DNA from: Closterium sp. NIES-65
Taxonomy: Eukaryota > Streptophyta > Zygnematophyceae > Desmidiales > Closteriaceae
Direction of reading: 5' to 3'
NCBI GenBank assembly: GCA_948144175.1
Contig: CANXME010000897.1
Coordinates: forward strand, 1 to 64,000
Length of the DNA: 64,000 nt
Within the stretch, counting starts at the first letter, position 1. Every line of letters starts with the position of its first letter. Positions 10,452 through 20,945 of the stretch are shown here, piece after piece. The notes under the pieces were generated by a model. That model worked only from the letters and a program-made list of their open reading frames with translations, had not been told where the DNA came from and ran no database searches. The position numbers were made by a program, and so were the translations under genes.

Positions 10452-12365
10452 GCTGGTGCTGGTGCTGCTAGCAGCACCACCCTTGGAGCCGTTCCTTCCC
10501 ACAGCATTCTCGTCGTGACTGCTGCCTGCACTGTTGCTGTCTTTATGTGTCTTGCCACTCGCTTCCATCGCAGATGCCTGCTCCAATGATAAACGCTCTT
10601 GATCTGCGAACGTTTTCTGGGAATTCTCGGAAATCTCTTGATCAGGAAATGACACCCTGCGCCCTCTGCATCTCCCTGCTCTCTCCCCTTCCGTTTTCCT
10701 TTCACCTCCCTCCTCCTTTTCCTTTCGCTTCTCATCTCCCTCCCGCTCTCCCTCTTCCTCCTCTTCCTTTCGCTTATCCTCTCCCTCCCCCTCCTCCTCC
10801 TCTTCTTCCTCCCCCTCCTCCTCCTCCTCCTCCTCCTCCTCCTCCTCCTCCTCCTCCTCCTCCTCCTCCTCCTCCTCCTCCTCCTCCTCCTCCTCCTCCT
10901 CCTCCTCCTCCTCCTCCTCCTCCGCCGCCGCCGCCGCCGCCGCCTCCTCCTTCTGTTGCTGTTTCAGGCTTGGGTGATGCAAGTTCGTGAGGACTAAAGA
11001 TGGGGTGGAGGTGGGTGAGGTAGAGACGGGATGAGTACGTGGAAGCGTGGGCTCGCCGCGAGAAACGGAGGAGGAGGAGGAGACGATGGAGATGCAAGAG
11101 GGGGTGGAGGATGATGATGATGAGGAGGAGGAGGAGGAGGAGGAGGAGGAGGAGGAGGAGGAGGAGGAGGAGGAGGAGGAGGAGGAGGAGGAGGAGGAGG
11201 AGGAGGAGGAGGAGGAGGAGGAGGAGGAGGAGGAGGAAGAGGAGGAGGAGGAGGAGGAGGAGGAGGAGGAGGAGGAGGAGGAGGAGGAGGAGGAGGAGGA
11301 GGAGGAGGAGGAGGAGGAGGAGGAGGAGGAGGAGGAGGAGGAGGAGGAGGAGGAGGAGGAGGAGGAGGACAACGACGAGGAACAGGTCATAGCGACGGAG
11401 CTAGTAGGCGTGTTGTCATGGTGAGATGCAACAGAAGATGAGGACGATGAAGACGATGAGGACGATGAGGACGAGAAAGACGACGAAGTGGAAGGAGAGG
11501 AAGAGGATGAAGTGGAAGAGGAAGAGGAAGAGGACGAACAAGCGGGTAGCTTGCTTCTCAACGCGTCACCCGTGCTCTGGCTCCGCCTGTGATGGCTCCT
11601 ATCCACCCCACGGATCTTCCCATACAGCTCTAGATCCATCTCGCCACTCACACTTCGATTCTCGCCCCGCTGCGTCCTCCCTTCCCTCCTTCCAGATCCT
11701 CTCTCCCCTCCCCTGTCCTCGTCCTCCCCCTCATATTCCACCTCTCCTTCCTCTCCGCTGCTAGGCCCGTTTACCCCTGCCGCTTCCCCCCCCTGATTCT
11801 GCCATAGCTTCTCCTGCTGCTGCTGCTGCTGCCACGCGGCCCACGCGATGCTCCCTACGTCCGCCGGAGCCACCTTTCCCCCCGGCGTTGCTCTCCCCGC
11901 AGATCTGCGCTCGCGCCCGCCGGCCCGCGCGGCCGTTTTCCGCTCGCCTTCCACGTTCAGGCTTACCGGACCAGATCGCACGCGCCTGTGCCGCGGGGGG
12001 CTCAAGTCCACGTTGACCACGGGGATCCCGCCGCGCATGGTCGTTTTGTGACAGTTGCTGCCAGTTGTAACATTGGAGCTTTTCGCGATCCTTCGCGACG
12101 GCGACGATATCGCCGCACGGATTGACGACGACTCTTGTTCGTCGACCCGTACCCGCGATTTCCGGCGATCATCACGGCGGAGGGTTTCAATCGGATCGGC
12201 GTCGCGTGGGTTCCCATCGCGAGCTGGAGACGCGCGCATCGCTCTGCTAGTACTACGAGTAGTACGAGGCCCTGGGTCCGCTCGGCCGCAGCGGTACGGT
12301 GCGACTGAAGGATGGTGCGGATGGGGAGGAAGGGCGTCAGCTCGCGACGATCCGACGGTGCACAT
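9627..12365 (-). CDS. probable N-terminal part of the kinase gene, out of frame
   Basis: A 912-residue open frame with natural-looking non-repeat blocks (for example GGIPVVNVDLSPPRHRRVRS and TARKRWHEAVRHIIQLQRVA), a Ser run of over 100 residues, a Glu run, and Gly/Ser blocks. It ends 55 bp inside the kinase frame, which starts at 9682. The two frames meet at a nine-base C run (plus strand 9667-9675), so a one-base length change there would join them into a protein of roughly 2,000 residues. I infer one gene with either a sequencing or assembly error or a real frameshift. No conserved domain is recognised. Candidate starts are 12365 and in-frame Met codons further in. It is divergent from the F-box gene 2.6 kb away. 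Confidence 0.6.
10790..10935. repeat. (CTC)n triplet array encoding poly-Glu on minus strand
   Basis: About 120 bp of almost pure CTC/CCT triplets followed by CCG triplets. In the upstream kinase-gene frame it reads as poly-Glu preceded by poly-Ala. It is complementary in sense to the GAG array at 11112-11370. Confidence 0.97.
11112..11370. repeat. (GAG)n triplet array encoding poly-Ser on minus strand
   Basis: About 250 bp of nearly uninterrupted GAG triplets (one GAA variant near 11237). On the minus strand it reads TCC and gives the long Ser tract. With the oppositely oriented array at 10790-10935 it forms a long inverted repeat in the transcript. Confidence 0.97.
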
Positions 12366-14931
12366 GAGGAGAGAAACGCGGTGTTGAATATCTGTTTGGT
12401 TGCTGAATAATAGGGAGTGGATTCACAGGCGGCGGGCCGTACGATGATGAGACTCGACTCGACTCGACTCGACTCGGTTAGAAAGGCTGGTCGAATTCGC
12501 CGCTTGTCTACTCAACCAATAGGTGAATTTAGTTCTTTGAAGCCAGGTCCCCATGGCGTAGCAAAGGTCACCGGATTCGCGCGGCAACTGGGGAATTTTC
12601 ACGATGGGTTGGACGACCTTGGGATCTGCGAGACGTAGACGGTCGTAGGGCGCGAGAAGAGAAAAACTAGGTTCGACCTACTATTACTACTACCAGTACT
12701 TTCTCTTGGTATGAGGGGGAGAAAGAGAGAGAGAGAGAGGGAAACTTTGGAGAATTCACAGCGCAGTTCAGATCTAGTAGCGGAGTTCAGATCAGCGGAA
12801 TTCACAGCACAATGTACTTTGTTTTCAGTGCGACGGAAACAGCACACTTGTCTGAAGAACGTTTCCAGTCTAGGAGCTTTTCGATGTGAGAAGAATACAG
12901 ACAGGTTTGAGACCTTGTTGGGGGAAGTGGCTGATATGGTCGCTCGCAGTGACCAAGGTGGTCACTGCTGATGAGTCGAACGGAGTGTGAAAAGCTTCTG
13001 ACTGAACTGAACTCATGTTGGAGAAGTTGGATGGCGCGATGGTGGTTACCAATTACAACACCAAGTCACAAGCGGAATCAGCAAAGCACCATGCATCCAT
13101 GCGTGTCAACATGACGACCATGGATGGAATCGTGAAAGAACCTTGGAGGGTTGCAATGTAGAAAGGGAGGATGTGACACCGGAGTCGGTGCAGACAGCCA
13201 GGTAGCCATAGGTAGCGTTGAGTTACTTTACCTTCTCCAGTCATGGCCGTGTCAGCCATGCCAGCCATGCCACTGGCATTTTGATTTCCACCCACGAATC
13301 TTCACTCTGCTTTTCCGAGTTTCTTTCACCAACAGCACTGATCATGAAGGAACGATGCCTACATGTAGCAGATTTGCCTCGTTGCGGCCTGAGGTGTGGC
13401 TCCGAACCGCAATCTCAGCAACCTCGCGACAACATCAATGTTGGTGATTTGAGGTGGAGCCCAAGGTCTTGGCCTGTGGAATTTGGTGTGAAAAACAGCG
13501 GTGTAGTGGACTCTATGGTCTGCCCGAAACCGCGACGTACTGGCCTGTGGTGTTTTGATTCTTTACAAATCGGTGTTTACTTCTGTACGGTCTGGCCGAA
13601 ACTGGGATTACTTGGGAACTTTCGGTCTGACCTGGCGTGTCAAATTCCCATTGCAGCCAGACCTCTCAAGTTCATTACCTGTGAGACTTTTTAGAACAGA
13701 CCTCAACTGCCCACAGGCTGCTATCCCGTCCGTTGCAACTGAACAAGAAAACACCTGCCACATGCCAGCTGGAACGGCAAGCTTCACAGGCTGGAAATTG
13801 AAGTGGTAAAAATGACATCAGTGCTGGAATGACTCTATATACCTTCGAGAAAATACATGCTAGACTATATAAGCATGAACGAAACTGACTGGCTCATGCA
13901 CTGACATTTTAACTATATCGCATTACACTAAAAACGCGTATTTTTTCTCCTCCTATAACACCTCACCATTTTTCATGCTGACGTTTCAATTCCTTCGGCC
14001 AGCAGCGCATACCACGTGTGCGTAGCGCAGTGGTTGACGATTACTGGCCAATGTGTACCTCGACTGTGCTGAGCACGTTTTGTCATGCAAAGTTACCCCG
14101 CTTTACCCCTGAACGTGTATTAGTTTCCCCTGCACGCTTCTCCCTCCACTATATATCCGTTAAGTTCCACGCTAATCCCGCTCCCTATCTATTCTTCTCG
14201 ATTTTCTCAACGTGAATAGCCTGGAATGGAAAATAAAATAACCTCGGTGCTCTCTACCCAGGTCCACATTCTCTCAACCTGCACGCAGCGCGTTTCCACC
14301 TCCCCCTCTTCCATCCCCCCCACATCCCCCTTGGTTATGATTTTCTTGTTTAGGGTCCCCCTCCCCCAAACACTTGCCACCCTACATCTTCCAGTCCCCG
14401 AACAAATGTTTGCCACAATTGCGCCTATCTGTTTGGCCCATTTCTGTTCTTGGGCCTTTCCTGCATGCAGTCGCATCGCATTATGTAGAACGCCGTTTTC
14501 GAGCTCCTTTGCTTGTCCACTCATTTGCTTCCAAAGTTTGACGAGCCGTCTACATTCCCTGGTTTATTGGGCCTGCTCTCCGCACCCATCGCGAACACCG
14601 CTGCCGGTACTGGGATGCACCCTCTGAACTGCTAAATTGCTTCATACGTTGAACCTTCTCCTCGTTTCTCGTGTCGCCTTCCGCAATCATAGTGGCTATT
14701 TTATGCCTCTTCAAAAAATTAACATTATTCTCACACGCCACTCTTTTGGGGATGCTACTGTAATGTAGTTCAAGAGTAGTAGGAAACAAGAAATCGCCGT
14801 CACGATACTTTTTTCCTCATTGAACGACCGTCACAACGCGTCACCACAGCGGCGGCGGAAACATTTACTTGTAATATTAATCAATTCGGGACGCTCGTTA
14901 CCGTTAGCGTTACCACTGTGCCATCCTCAAG
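12366..14931. other. divergent intergenic region between kinase and F-box genes
   Basis: No gene is recognised. It contains a GACTC pentamer run (about 12447-12475), a GA-rich tract (12720-12740), and short open frames on both strands without domain content. A minus-strand frame of 105 codons (14207-14524) and another of 79 codons (14550-14789) are not repeats but resemble nothing I recognise. Promoters of both flanking genes should lie here; no clear TATA box could be assigned. Confidence 0.5.
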
Positions 14932-16977
14932 ATGACGTGGCCGAGTAGTTACATCCCTCGCTCCTCCACCAAACTTTCCGACTTACCCGCTGACGTCATC
15001 TATCTTGTCTTGAAGCGACTTCCCCCCAGCAGCGTGCGCCACCTCTCCGCCTGCAGCACGGGCTGGCGAGCCGCGTGCAGCAGCGACGCGGTTTGGCGAG
15101 CGCTGTACGCGGCGCGGTGGGGCGGAGACGTGGCGGACTGGGACGGCGCTGACGACCCGAGCCGTCGCGGCAACGCTGACGTTGACGTTGACATTGACGT
15201 TGACGGTGGCAGCGTTGACTCTGCTTCTGCCGGTTCGTCTCCGACGGAATCCTTCCTCTCCGCATCGCCACCGTCGCCTACAGCAATTATCCTGCCGCGT
15301 GCCGCTGGTTCCTATCGTGCTGACTCGAAAGTTACTAAGGTGAGACCACATGTGGCCCCATGTGGGGACCCATGTGGGACCACATCCTGTCGTGCTTACG
15401 GTATGGCCGCATGTGGCCCCATGTTGGGCCATGTGGGGCCATGTGGGGCCATGTGGGGCCATGTGGGGCCATGTGGCCCCATGTGGGGCCTTGTGCAATC
15501 TATGTGGCCTTGAACGTACTCGTAATTCTGAACATTCTATAAGCCTCTCCCGTCAGCTACGTCCAAATTAATTTCATACCCCACAACATCCCCTCCCTCC
15601 CTCTTTCCTCCTCTCTCCCCACTCTAAACCTTCCCGTCCCCGTTCAAGCAACCATCTCCGCTTCTTCTTCGCTCACCCCCACTTTCCCCCCTTTCCCTTC
15701 TCGCCCGCACTTCCATATTCCTCCCCCCGTTCCCCCGCAGCTCCCCCTACCCCCCTCCTGGCGCAATCCCGCTTCGGAGCTCCCCCTCCCCCCCTCCTGG
15801 CGCCAACGTTTCCGCCAGCGCGCAGCAGCAGTGGGGGAGACGGCGGCGCTGCTGACGTCACGAGTGACGTCAGCAGCGCGCCATGATTCGCTGGAGGTGA
15901 AGGAGTACCAGGTCGCGCTGGGCCTCCTCGCGTGCTCGCGCCTCGTCTTTGCTGACGTGGCGAGGCTGCTTCTTAGTCCGCAGCTGTCGGTGTTACTTAA
16001 TCTCTTGGGGGTGCATCATGCATTGATGAACCTTAGAGTTGAGGTGAGATAGAAGGGTTTGGACGAGAATGGATGCGGGGGGGAAGAGTGGGTGGGAGCG
16101 GGGGGAGGAGGGGAGGGGGAAAGGGGAGAATGGTGGGAGAAGAGAGCGAAGGTTTGGGGAAGAGGGGGGGGTGCGGAAAAAGAGGAAAGTGGTTGAAGAA
16201 GGTAGGTGAGATGGATGCGGGGGGGGTGGGGAAGCGGATGGAGCACATGGTGAGTGCAAGGGTAGCACAGGTGTGCATGAGTTAAAGGATAAGCTTGGGC
16301 CATCTCGTAATGTGAGTGCAATGTGCACTCGGGTACTGTCAATGCATGCATGCAGTTCTGAGCACTCTGGGAACATGTACCGCACTCTGAGCACTCTGGG
16401 AACATGTACCGCACTCTGAGCACTCTGGGAACATGTACCGCACTCTGAGCACTTGGCACACTCTGACTCAGCACCAGTTTCGCCCTTTTCCCTGCCCTTT
16501 CTTCTCTACCCCATTTCCCCGTCGCAGCCGTCTCTCCTGCTCACTGCCCTGCAGGCCTCGGGAACAGCAAGAAGGGTGGTGTGTGTGCGGTGGTGGGTGC
16601 TGGGAGCATGGGGCCACGTGGGATTCCGAATGAGAGACGAGATGCTAACCGCCTCTGTGCAACTCAAAGATTTTGCTGCTGCAGCTGCTGCTGCTGCTGC
16701 CACTGCCAGTGGTGATGATGGCACTGGTGCTGCTCTTGCTGCTGCCAATCCTCCTCCTGCCGCTCTTTCTGTAGCTGCCGTTGCCGAACCTGTTCCCCCT
16801 CGTCCCGAACCTGCTACCTCTCGTGCCGAGCCTGTTCTCTCCGCAGCAACACCCGAGGCTCGGAGGCTGTTGGGAGTGGTGTGCAGGGGTGCAGTGCACG
16901 AGGTAATGCGAGTGCAGATCGCAGCTGATTTCACCACCAGTGCATGGGTCGCAAGGGACATGCACTCTCAGCTTTAG
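14932..16977 (+). CDS. F-box protein, three exons
   Basis: Inferred exons 14932..15339, 15780..16043 (or from 15741) and 16555..16977, all phase 0, about 364 or 377 residues. Exon 1 encodes an F-box near residues 16-62 (LSDLPADVIYLVLKRLPPSS, then WRAACSSDAVWRALYAARWG), the SKP1-binding module of SCF ubiquitin ligases. Exons 2 and 3 encode a C-terminal region with SWRQRFRQRAAAV, EYQVALGLLACSRLVFADV, RWWVLGAWGHVGFRMRDE and RGAVHEVMRVQIAADF, interrupted by an Ala/Pro-rich insert. No LRR, kelch or WD repeats are seen, so the substrate is unknown. The layout resembles a small plant F-box family, but I cannot name the orthologue. Donors are GTGAGA; acceptors CCGCAG and CTGCAG. Intron 1 has a CATGTGGGGC array and intron 2 a 29-bp array. 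Confidence 0.8.
15345..15495 (+). repeat. CATGTGGGGC-type tandem repeat in F-box intron 1
   Basis: Ten- to eleven-base units of the type CATGTGGGGC are repeated at least six times in tandem (15420-15490), with looser copies upstream from 15347. It begins a few bases after the GTGAGA donor. Confidence 0.92.
15741..15806 (+). repeat. 39-bp in-frame duplication at F-box exon 2 acceptor
   Basis: The sequence starting CTCCCCCTACCCCCCTCCTG after the CAG at 15738-15740 is repeated 39 bp later after an AG at 15778-15779. Both read LPLPPSWR in the same frame, so use of the first acceptor adds 13 residues. Confidence 0.85.
16360..16450 (+). repeat. 29-bp tandem repeat, three copies, F-box intron 2
   Basis: Three near-identical 29-bp units (GAGCACTCTGGGAACATGTA core) inside intron 2, starting after CATGCATGCATG. 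Confidence 0.93.
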
Positions 16978-17340
16978 GTGCCTCAGTTTAGCCTTTTTGA
17001 GCCATGAATTTATAGGGGGACAGGGTCCCTTCCCTTGGCCGTTTCATGGGAGCAGGTTGTATCACACGTGCTGAGTAATCAAGTAGGGTAGGTCAAGCAT
17101 TCTAGGTCCCAGGAGCTCATTTTGCGGTTGTATTGTACATATACGGTGGTATGGTAGTACAAACTGGTTATGCCACAATGAAAAACAAGCTGTACCTACG
17201 GTAGAAATGTTCTGCTGGAATGTGTTTAGTGTTGAATGACTGTCACATAGTGTACACTTGCACCAAGGTGTTTGAAGAGGATAAAAAATAACACCGCATT
17301 CACCAGTTAATTTCCAAGCAAAGAACACTTTCCAGATACG
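16978..17340. other. 3' flank of the F-box gene, no gene seen
   Basis: No supported coding region. It probably holds the 3' UTR of the F-box gene. No strong repeats. Confidence 0.5.
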
Positions 17341-17499
17341 TTACGCATTGTGCACAGCAGCAGCATCAGTATCTTTTCTCACTACTAGAGGCGCTTGGGA
17401 TAGAAATACCCTGACATGGAGGCACGGTATGAGCACCAAACCAGAGAAAAACACAGATGCACTGCACTGCACTTGCTGAATCAAGTGCAGCAGAGCAGC

Positions 17500-18115
17500 A
17501 AGCAACCGCCACAACATCACTCCCGTGGAGGAGCAGAGGAGCAACGGCTGCATTATCAGCAGCAACACTAGTAGCAGCAGCTGCTGCAGCTGCATGGTCA
17601 GCAGCAGCTGCAACTGCATGGTCAGCAGCAGCTGTGGGCGGCTCTTCCCGTGGAGGAGCCGACAGCTTGACTCTCCAAGCCACACTGGTTTTCTAGCCAA
17701 CTCAGAAACAGAGGCAGCAGCAGCACTACATACGATACATCATGCGGGCTGCTACTCCTGTCGAGGAGCAAGCGGCTTGACTCTCCGAACCACAACCATC
17801 TTTTGAGGCGCATAGAAAATCTTCCCGTGGAGGAGCAGAGGAGCAACGGCTGCATGATCAGCAGCTGCATGGTCAGCAGCAACACTAGTACCGGTAGTAT
17901 AGTATACATATATCATGTGGGCAGCTCCTCCCGTGAGGGCGCAGAGTGCTTGACTCTCCGAGCCATAACTGGCTTTCTAGTCGACTCAGAAACAGAAGCA
18001 GCAGCACTAGTAACGCTAGTACATACATCATGCGGGCTGCTCTTCCCGTGCAGGCGCAGAGGGCTTGACTCTCCGAGCCACAACCGTCTGTGGCACAAAG
18101 TCTATTGTATGCACC
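17500..18115 (+). repeat. degenerate tandem array, units of about 110-130 bp
   Basis: Three to four units share the blocks CATGCGGGCTGCT, CTTCCCGTGGAGG and GGCTTGACTCTCCGAGCCAC (near 17640, 17748, 17925 and 18030), with variable insertions of GCAGCAGCAACACTAG-type sequence. A degenerate TTTTGAGGCGC palindrome half (17801-17820) lies at one junction. No reading frame is preserved through all units, so I treat it as non-coding. Confidence 0.85.
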
Positions 18116-18361
18116 GTTAGTATGACATACCGCGGAGAGGGAGGAGGGGAGAGGAAGCAGGGGAGAATAAAAAGGAGAAAGGGTGCCAAGCAAGGGAGAG
18201 GGAGGCAGAGAGGAAAGTTGAGGTGAATAGAAGGGGAAGGTCAGCTCTCGGCAGCATGGGTGAGTTACAAGAGAGGAGTTGTCAAAGACTGTACACTGTA
18301 ACGAGTGTAGAGTGTGGAATGTAGAAGAGGGATGGATTGGGGATTCTGTTGCCATCGGAAA

Positions 18362-18402
18362 AGAGATCGAGAAGAAGAAGAAGAAGAAGAAGAAGAAGAA
18401 GC
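18362..18402. repeat. (GAA)n microsatellite
   Basis: Eleven to twelve AAG/GAA triplets in a row. Confidence 0.95.
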
Positions 18403-18610
18403 ATAGGCAACACAACACCAGCCAGTCATATTGGCGCGACTCCAGCAAGTCCAAGCAGCGCCTTTTGAGAATTCTCAAAAGTCGCACCAAGAAGAAGAGC
18501 ATAGGCAACACAACACTAGCAGGTCGTGAGGTGTATTTTGAGGCGCCTCAAAAGTCGCACCAAGAGAAAGCATAGGCAACACAACACTAGCAAGGCCAAG
18601 CAGCGCCCAT
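18395..18610 (+). repeat. palindrome-separated tandem duplication A
   Basis: Three copies of a segment containing GCATAGGCAACACAACAC and CTAGCA/CCAGC are separated by two perfect palindromes: TTTTGAGAATTCTCAAAA (18463-18480) and TTTTGAGGCGCCTCAAAA (18536-18553). Each palindrome is followed by the same GTCGCACCAAGA sequence. Confidence 0.93.
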
Positions 18611-18719
18611 GTGATTCCAAGTGACAGATGTGGTCCCATCTGAATCTAACCTGACAGAAACTCGAAACGAGGAGTGTCTGAAACAGCAGCAGCTGCGCAG
18701 TGCAACAAGAAAAGGAAAG

Positions 18720-18900
18720 GGGGGGGTGGGGGACGGGAAGGAGAAAGGGAGAACGGGAGAAAGGGGAATGGGGGAAGGGGGAAGGAGAGGGAAGAAGGGA
18801 TAAGGAGAGGGAAGAATGGATAAGGAGAGGGATGAATGGATAAGGAGAGGGAAGAATGGATAAGGAGAGGGAAGAAGGGGGAAGTGGGAAACGGAGGGAC
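18720..18900. repeat. G/A-rich tandem repeat
   Basis: GGATAAGGAGAGGGAAGAAT-type units of about 20 bp are repeated roughly five times (18790-18880) inside a purine-only stretch. Confidence 0.85.
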
Positions 18901-18919
18901 GACGGGGAAATGGGTGATG

Positions 18920-19035
18920 AGTAAGGGAGAGAGAAGAGGTGTCGACAAGGCTGGCCTAGCTACTTTTGAGTCGCCTCAAAAGTCACCTTAAGTAAGGAAG
19001 GAAGAGAGAAGAGGCGTTGATTAGGCTGGCCCGGC
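18920..19035 (+). repeat. palindrome-separated direct repeat B
   Basis: Two copies of a segment (GAGAGAAGAGGTGTCGACAAGG and variant, followed by GCTGGCC) flank TTTTGAG-TCGC-CTCAAAA at 18964-18981. Confidence 0.92.
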
Positions 19036-19104
19036 TGGGCTGGAGTGGGAGCGAGACTTGAGCCACTGAGGACCTGTGATGTGCATGCCAAGACTCATCT
19101 CTTT

Positions 19105-19205
19105 CATTTCCAATGCAGCAAGCAGGGGGGACGCCTCTTGTTCTTGTTTTGAGACGTCTCAAAATCCAGTTCCGATGCAGCATGCAGGGGAAATGGCTCT
19201 TGTTC
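19105..19205 (+). repeat. palindrome-separated direct repeat C
   Basis: Two copies of a 40-bp segment (TTTCCAATGCAGCAAGCAGG / TTCCGATGCAGCATGCAGG, each ending CTCTTGTTCTTG) flank the palindrome TTTTGAGACGTCTCAAAA at 19147-19164. The second copy runs into the hexamer array. Confidence 0.92.
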
Positions 19206-19815
19206 TTGTTCTTGTTCTTGTTCTTGTTCTTGTTCTTGTTCTTGCTCTTGCTCTTGCTCTTGCTCTTGCTCTTGCTCTTGCTCTTGCTCTTGCTCTTGCT
19301 CTTGCTCTTGCTCTTGCTCTTGCTCTTGCTCTTGCTCTTGCTCTTGCTCTTGTTCTTGTTCTTGTTCTTGTTCTTGTTCTTGTTCTTGTTCTTGTTCTTG
19401 TTCTTGTTCTTGTTCTTGTTCTTGTTCTTGTTCTTGTTCTTGTTCTTGTTCTTGTTCTTGTTCTTGTTCTTGCTCTTGCTCTTGCTCTTGTTCTTGCTCT
19501 TGCTCTTGCTCTTGCTCTTGTTCTTGCTCTTGCTCTTGCTCTTGCTCTTGGTCTTGTTCTTGGTCTTGCTCTTGTTCTTGTTCTTGCTCTTGCTCTTGCT
19601 CTTGCTCTTGCTCTTGCTCTTGCTATTGCTCTTGCTCTTGCTCTTGTTCTTGTTATTGCTCTTGCTCTTGTTCTTGTTCTTGTTCTTGTTCTTGCTCTTG
19701 CTCTTGCTCTTGCTCTTGTTCTTGTTCTTGCTCTTGTTCTTGTTCTTGTTCTTGTTCTTGTTCATATTCTTGTTCTTGTTCCTGTTCCTGTTCCTGTTCC
19801 TGTTCCTGTTCTTGC
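19196..19815. repeat. (CTTGTT/CTTGCT)n hexamer array
   Basis: About 620 bp of six-base units alternating between TTCTTG and CTCTTG blocks, with a few TTATTG and TTCCTG variants. The long open frames across it (Leu/Phe, Val/Leu on plus; Asn/Ser-Lys on minus) are produced by the repeat. Confidence 0.98.
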
Positions 19816-20113
19816 TCTTTGTTTTGTGCAAGACAGCACCACCAGCAAGCTCGAAAACTAGACACCTTTCCAATTTACTCAAAAGCCACACGGAGTGCCT
19901 ACATGCACCCGCAGCAAGCACGGAAAGCAGCAAGCACGGAAAGCAGCACGCACGAAACGTTGAGGTATTCAACGGTTGCAAAAAGTAGGGTGAGACGGGG
20001 GGGGGAGAAAGAAAGGCGGCCGCAACGTAAAGGAAGACTCCCTGCGCTGCTTTGCACTCGAGTCGACTCAAACGCAAGGGAACGGAAGTCTGTCTGCGCT
20101 GATTCGCACTTAC

Positions 20114-20204
20114 CTACGTGCCGGTAGTGCAGCATCGCGCTCTGTTCTGCAACGGTGTGCGGGTGCTCCAGAGCTTCTGACACGCACACCCCCAGGAAAA
20201 GCTC
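20114..20204 (-). other. exon-like segment of 91 nt
   Basis: On the minus strand a CCACAG acceptor-like site precedes codons reading ELFLGVCVSEALEHPHTVAE then QSAMLHYRHV, followed by AG and a consensus GTAAGT donor. The composition is protein-like, but I do not recognise the family. A second copy lies upstream at 20285-20375 and is interrupted by a palindrome. It may be a downstream exon of the acidic-protein gene (20924-22894), which is on the same strand; that linkage is unproven. Confidence 0.45.
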
Positions 20205-20260
20205 CTGTGGCCGGGATGAGATTGCGATTGACAAAGGAGGGGAACGTGGCCTTGAGTTGA

Positions 20261-20380
20261 TTTCTGAGGCGCCTAAAGAATGAGCTCTGCTCTGCAATGG
20301 TGTGTCACTTTTGAGAATTCTCAAAAGTGCTTCAGTGCCTCTGTCACGCACACTCCCAGGAAAAGCTCCTGTGGCCCACT
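20261..20380 (-). repeat. duplicated exon-like segment interrupted by a palindrome
   Basis: This copy of the 91-nt segment reads ELFLGVCVTEALKH on the minus strand, then is broken by a 24-bp perfect palindrome (20306-20329, core TTTTGAGAATTCTCAAAA) that replaces a few bases, and resumes with the ACACACCATTGCAGAGCAGAG match. Stop codons result inside the palindrome. Confidence 0.85.
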
Positions 20381-20389
20381 TTTAGAGAC

Positions 20390-20570
20390 CTCGCAAAAAG
20401 CTTACACAAACCACTTGCCCCTTTTGAGTCGACTCAAAAGTCAAAAAGCTTACACAAACCGCTTGCCCCTTTTGAGTCGACTCAAAAGTAAAAAAGCTTA
20501 CACAAACCGCTTGCCCCTTATGAGTCGACTCAAAAGTAAAAAAGCTTACACAAACCGCTTGCCCCTTTTT
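20390..20570 (+). repeat. 47-bp tandem repeat, four copies, with SalI-centred palindromes
   Basis: Units containing AAAAAGCTTACACAAACC and GCTTGCCCC are repeated four times. Three junctions carry TTTTGAGTCGACTCAAAA (20422-20439, 20470-20487, and 20518-20535 with one mismatch). Confidence 0.97.
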
Positions 20571-20629
20571 GCTGGCTACGTTTAAATCGAGTTTTGAGAC
20601 GACGCAACAAGATCGCTAGACCCTGGCTA

Positions 20630-20945
20630 GTGGCTGGCAGCAAGCAATCCTAGTGGAATTTTCAGACTCCACCCTGACAGGACATCGCTGTTATATGGTC
20701 CTATGTTGAAATCACTTTTAAGAAATTCTCATAAGTGGAATTCTCAGTTCCACGGTCCACCCTGACAGGACGTGGCTGTTCTATGGTCCTCCTTGCAGCC
20801 CACCCGGGTTGTGTTTTGAGTCGCCTCAAAACACAGTTCACCCTGACAGGATGTGGCTGTTCTATGCTCCTCCTCGCAGCCCACCTGGGTCCCAGTTAAG
20901 TTGGGGGTTGTTTTCGAGAATTCTCAGAACCACCCTGGGCTGTCT
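20630..20945 (+). repeat. palindrome-separated tandem repeat D, three units
   Basis: Three units share CACCCTGACAGGA, GGCTGTTCTATGGTCCTCC and GCAGCCCACC. They are separated by palindromes at 20713-20737 (degenerate), 20811-20834 (24 bp, centre TCGC) and 20910-20930 (degenerate, GAATTC centre). Confidence 0.93.

Noticed and set aside
11039-11424. Poly-Arg and poly-Glu plus-strand frames
   Set aside because: Triplet array read in alternative frames; the coding sense is minus.
12447-12475. GACTC run as a member of the TTTTGAG palindrome family
   Set aside because: Simple pentamer repeat lacking the TTTT/AAAA arms.
18983-20077. 364-codon minus frame rich in Asn-Lys/Ser-Lys and plus frames rich in Leu/Phe
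   Set aside because: Produced entirely by the CTTGTT/CTTGCT hexamer array; the non-repeat ends have no domain content.
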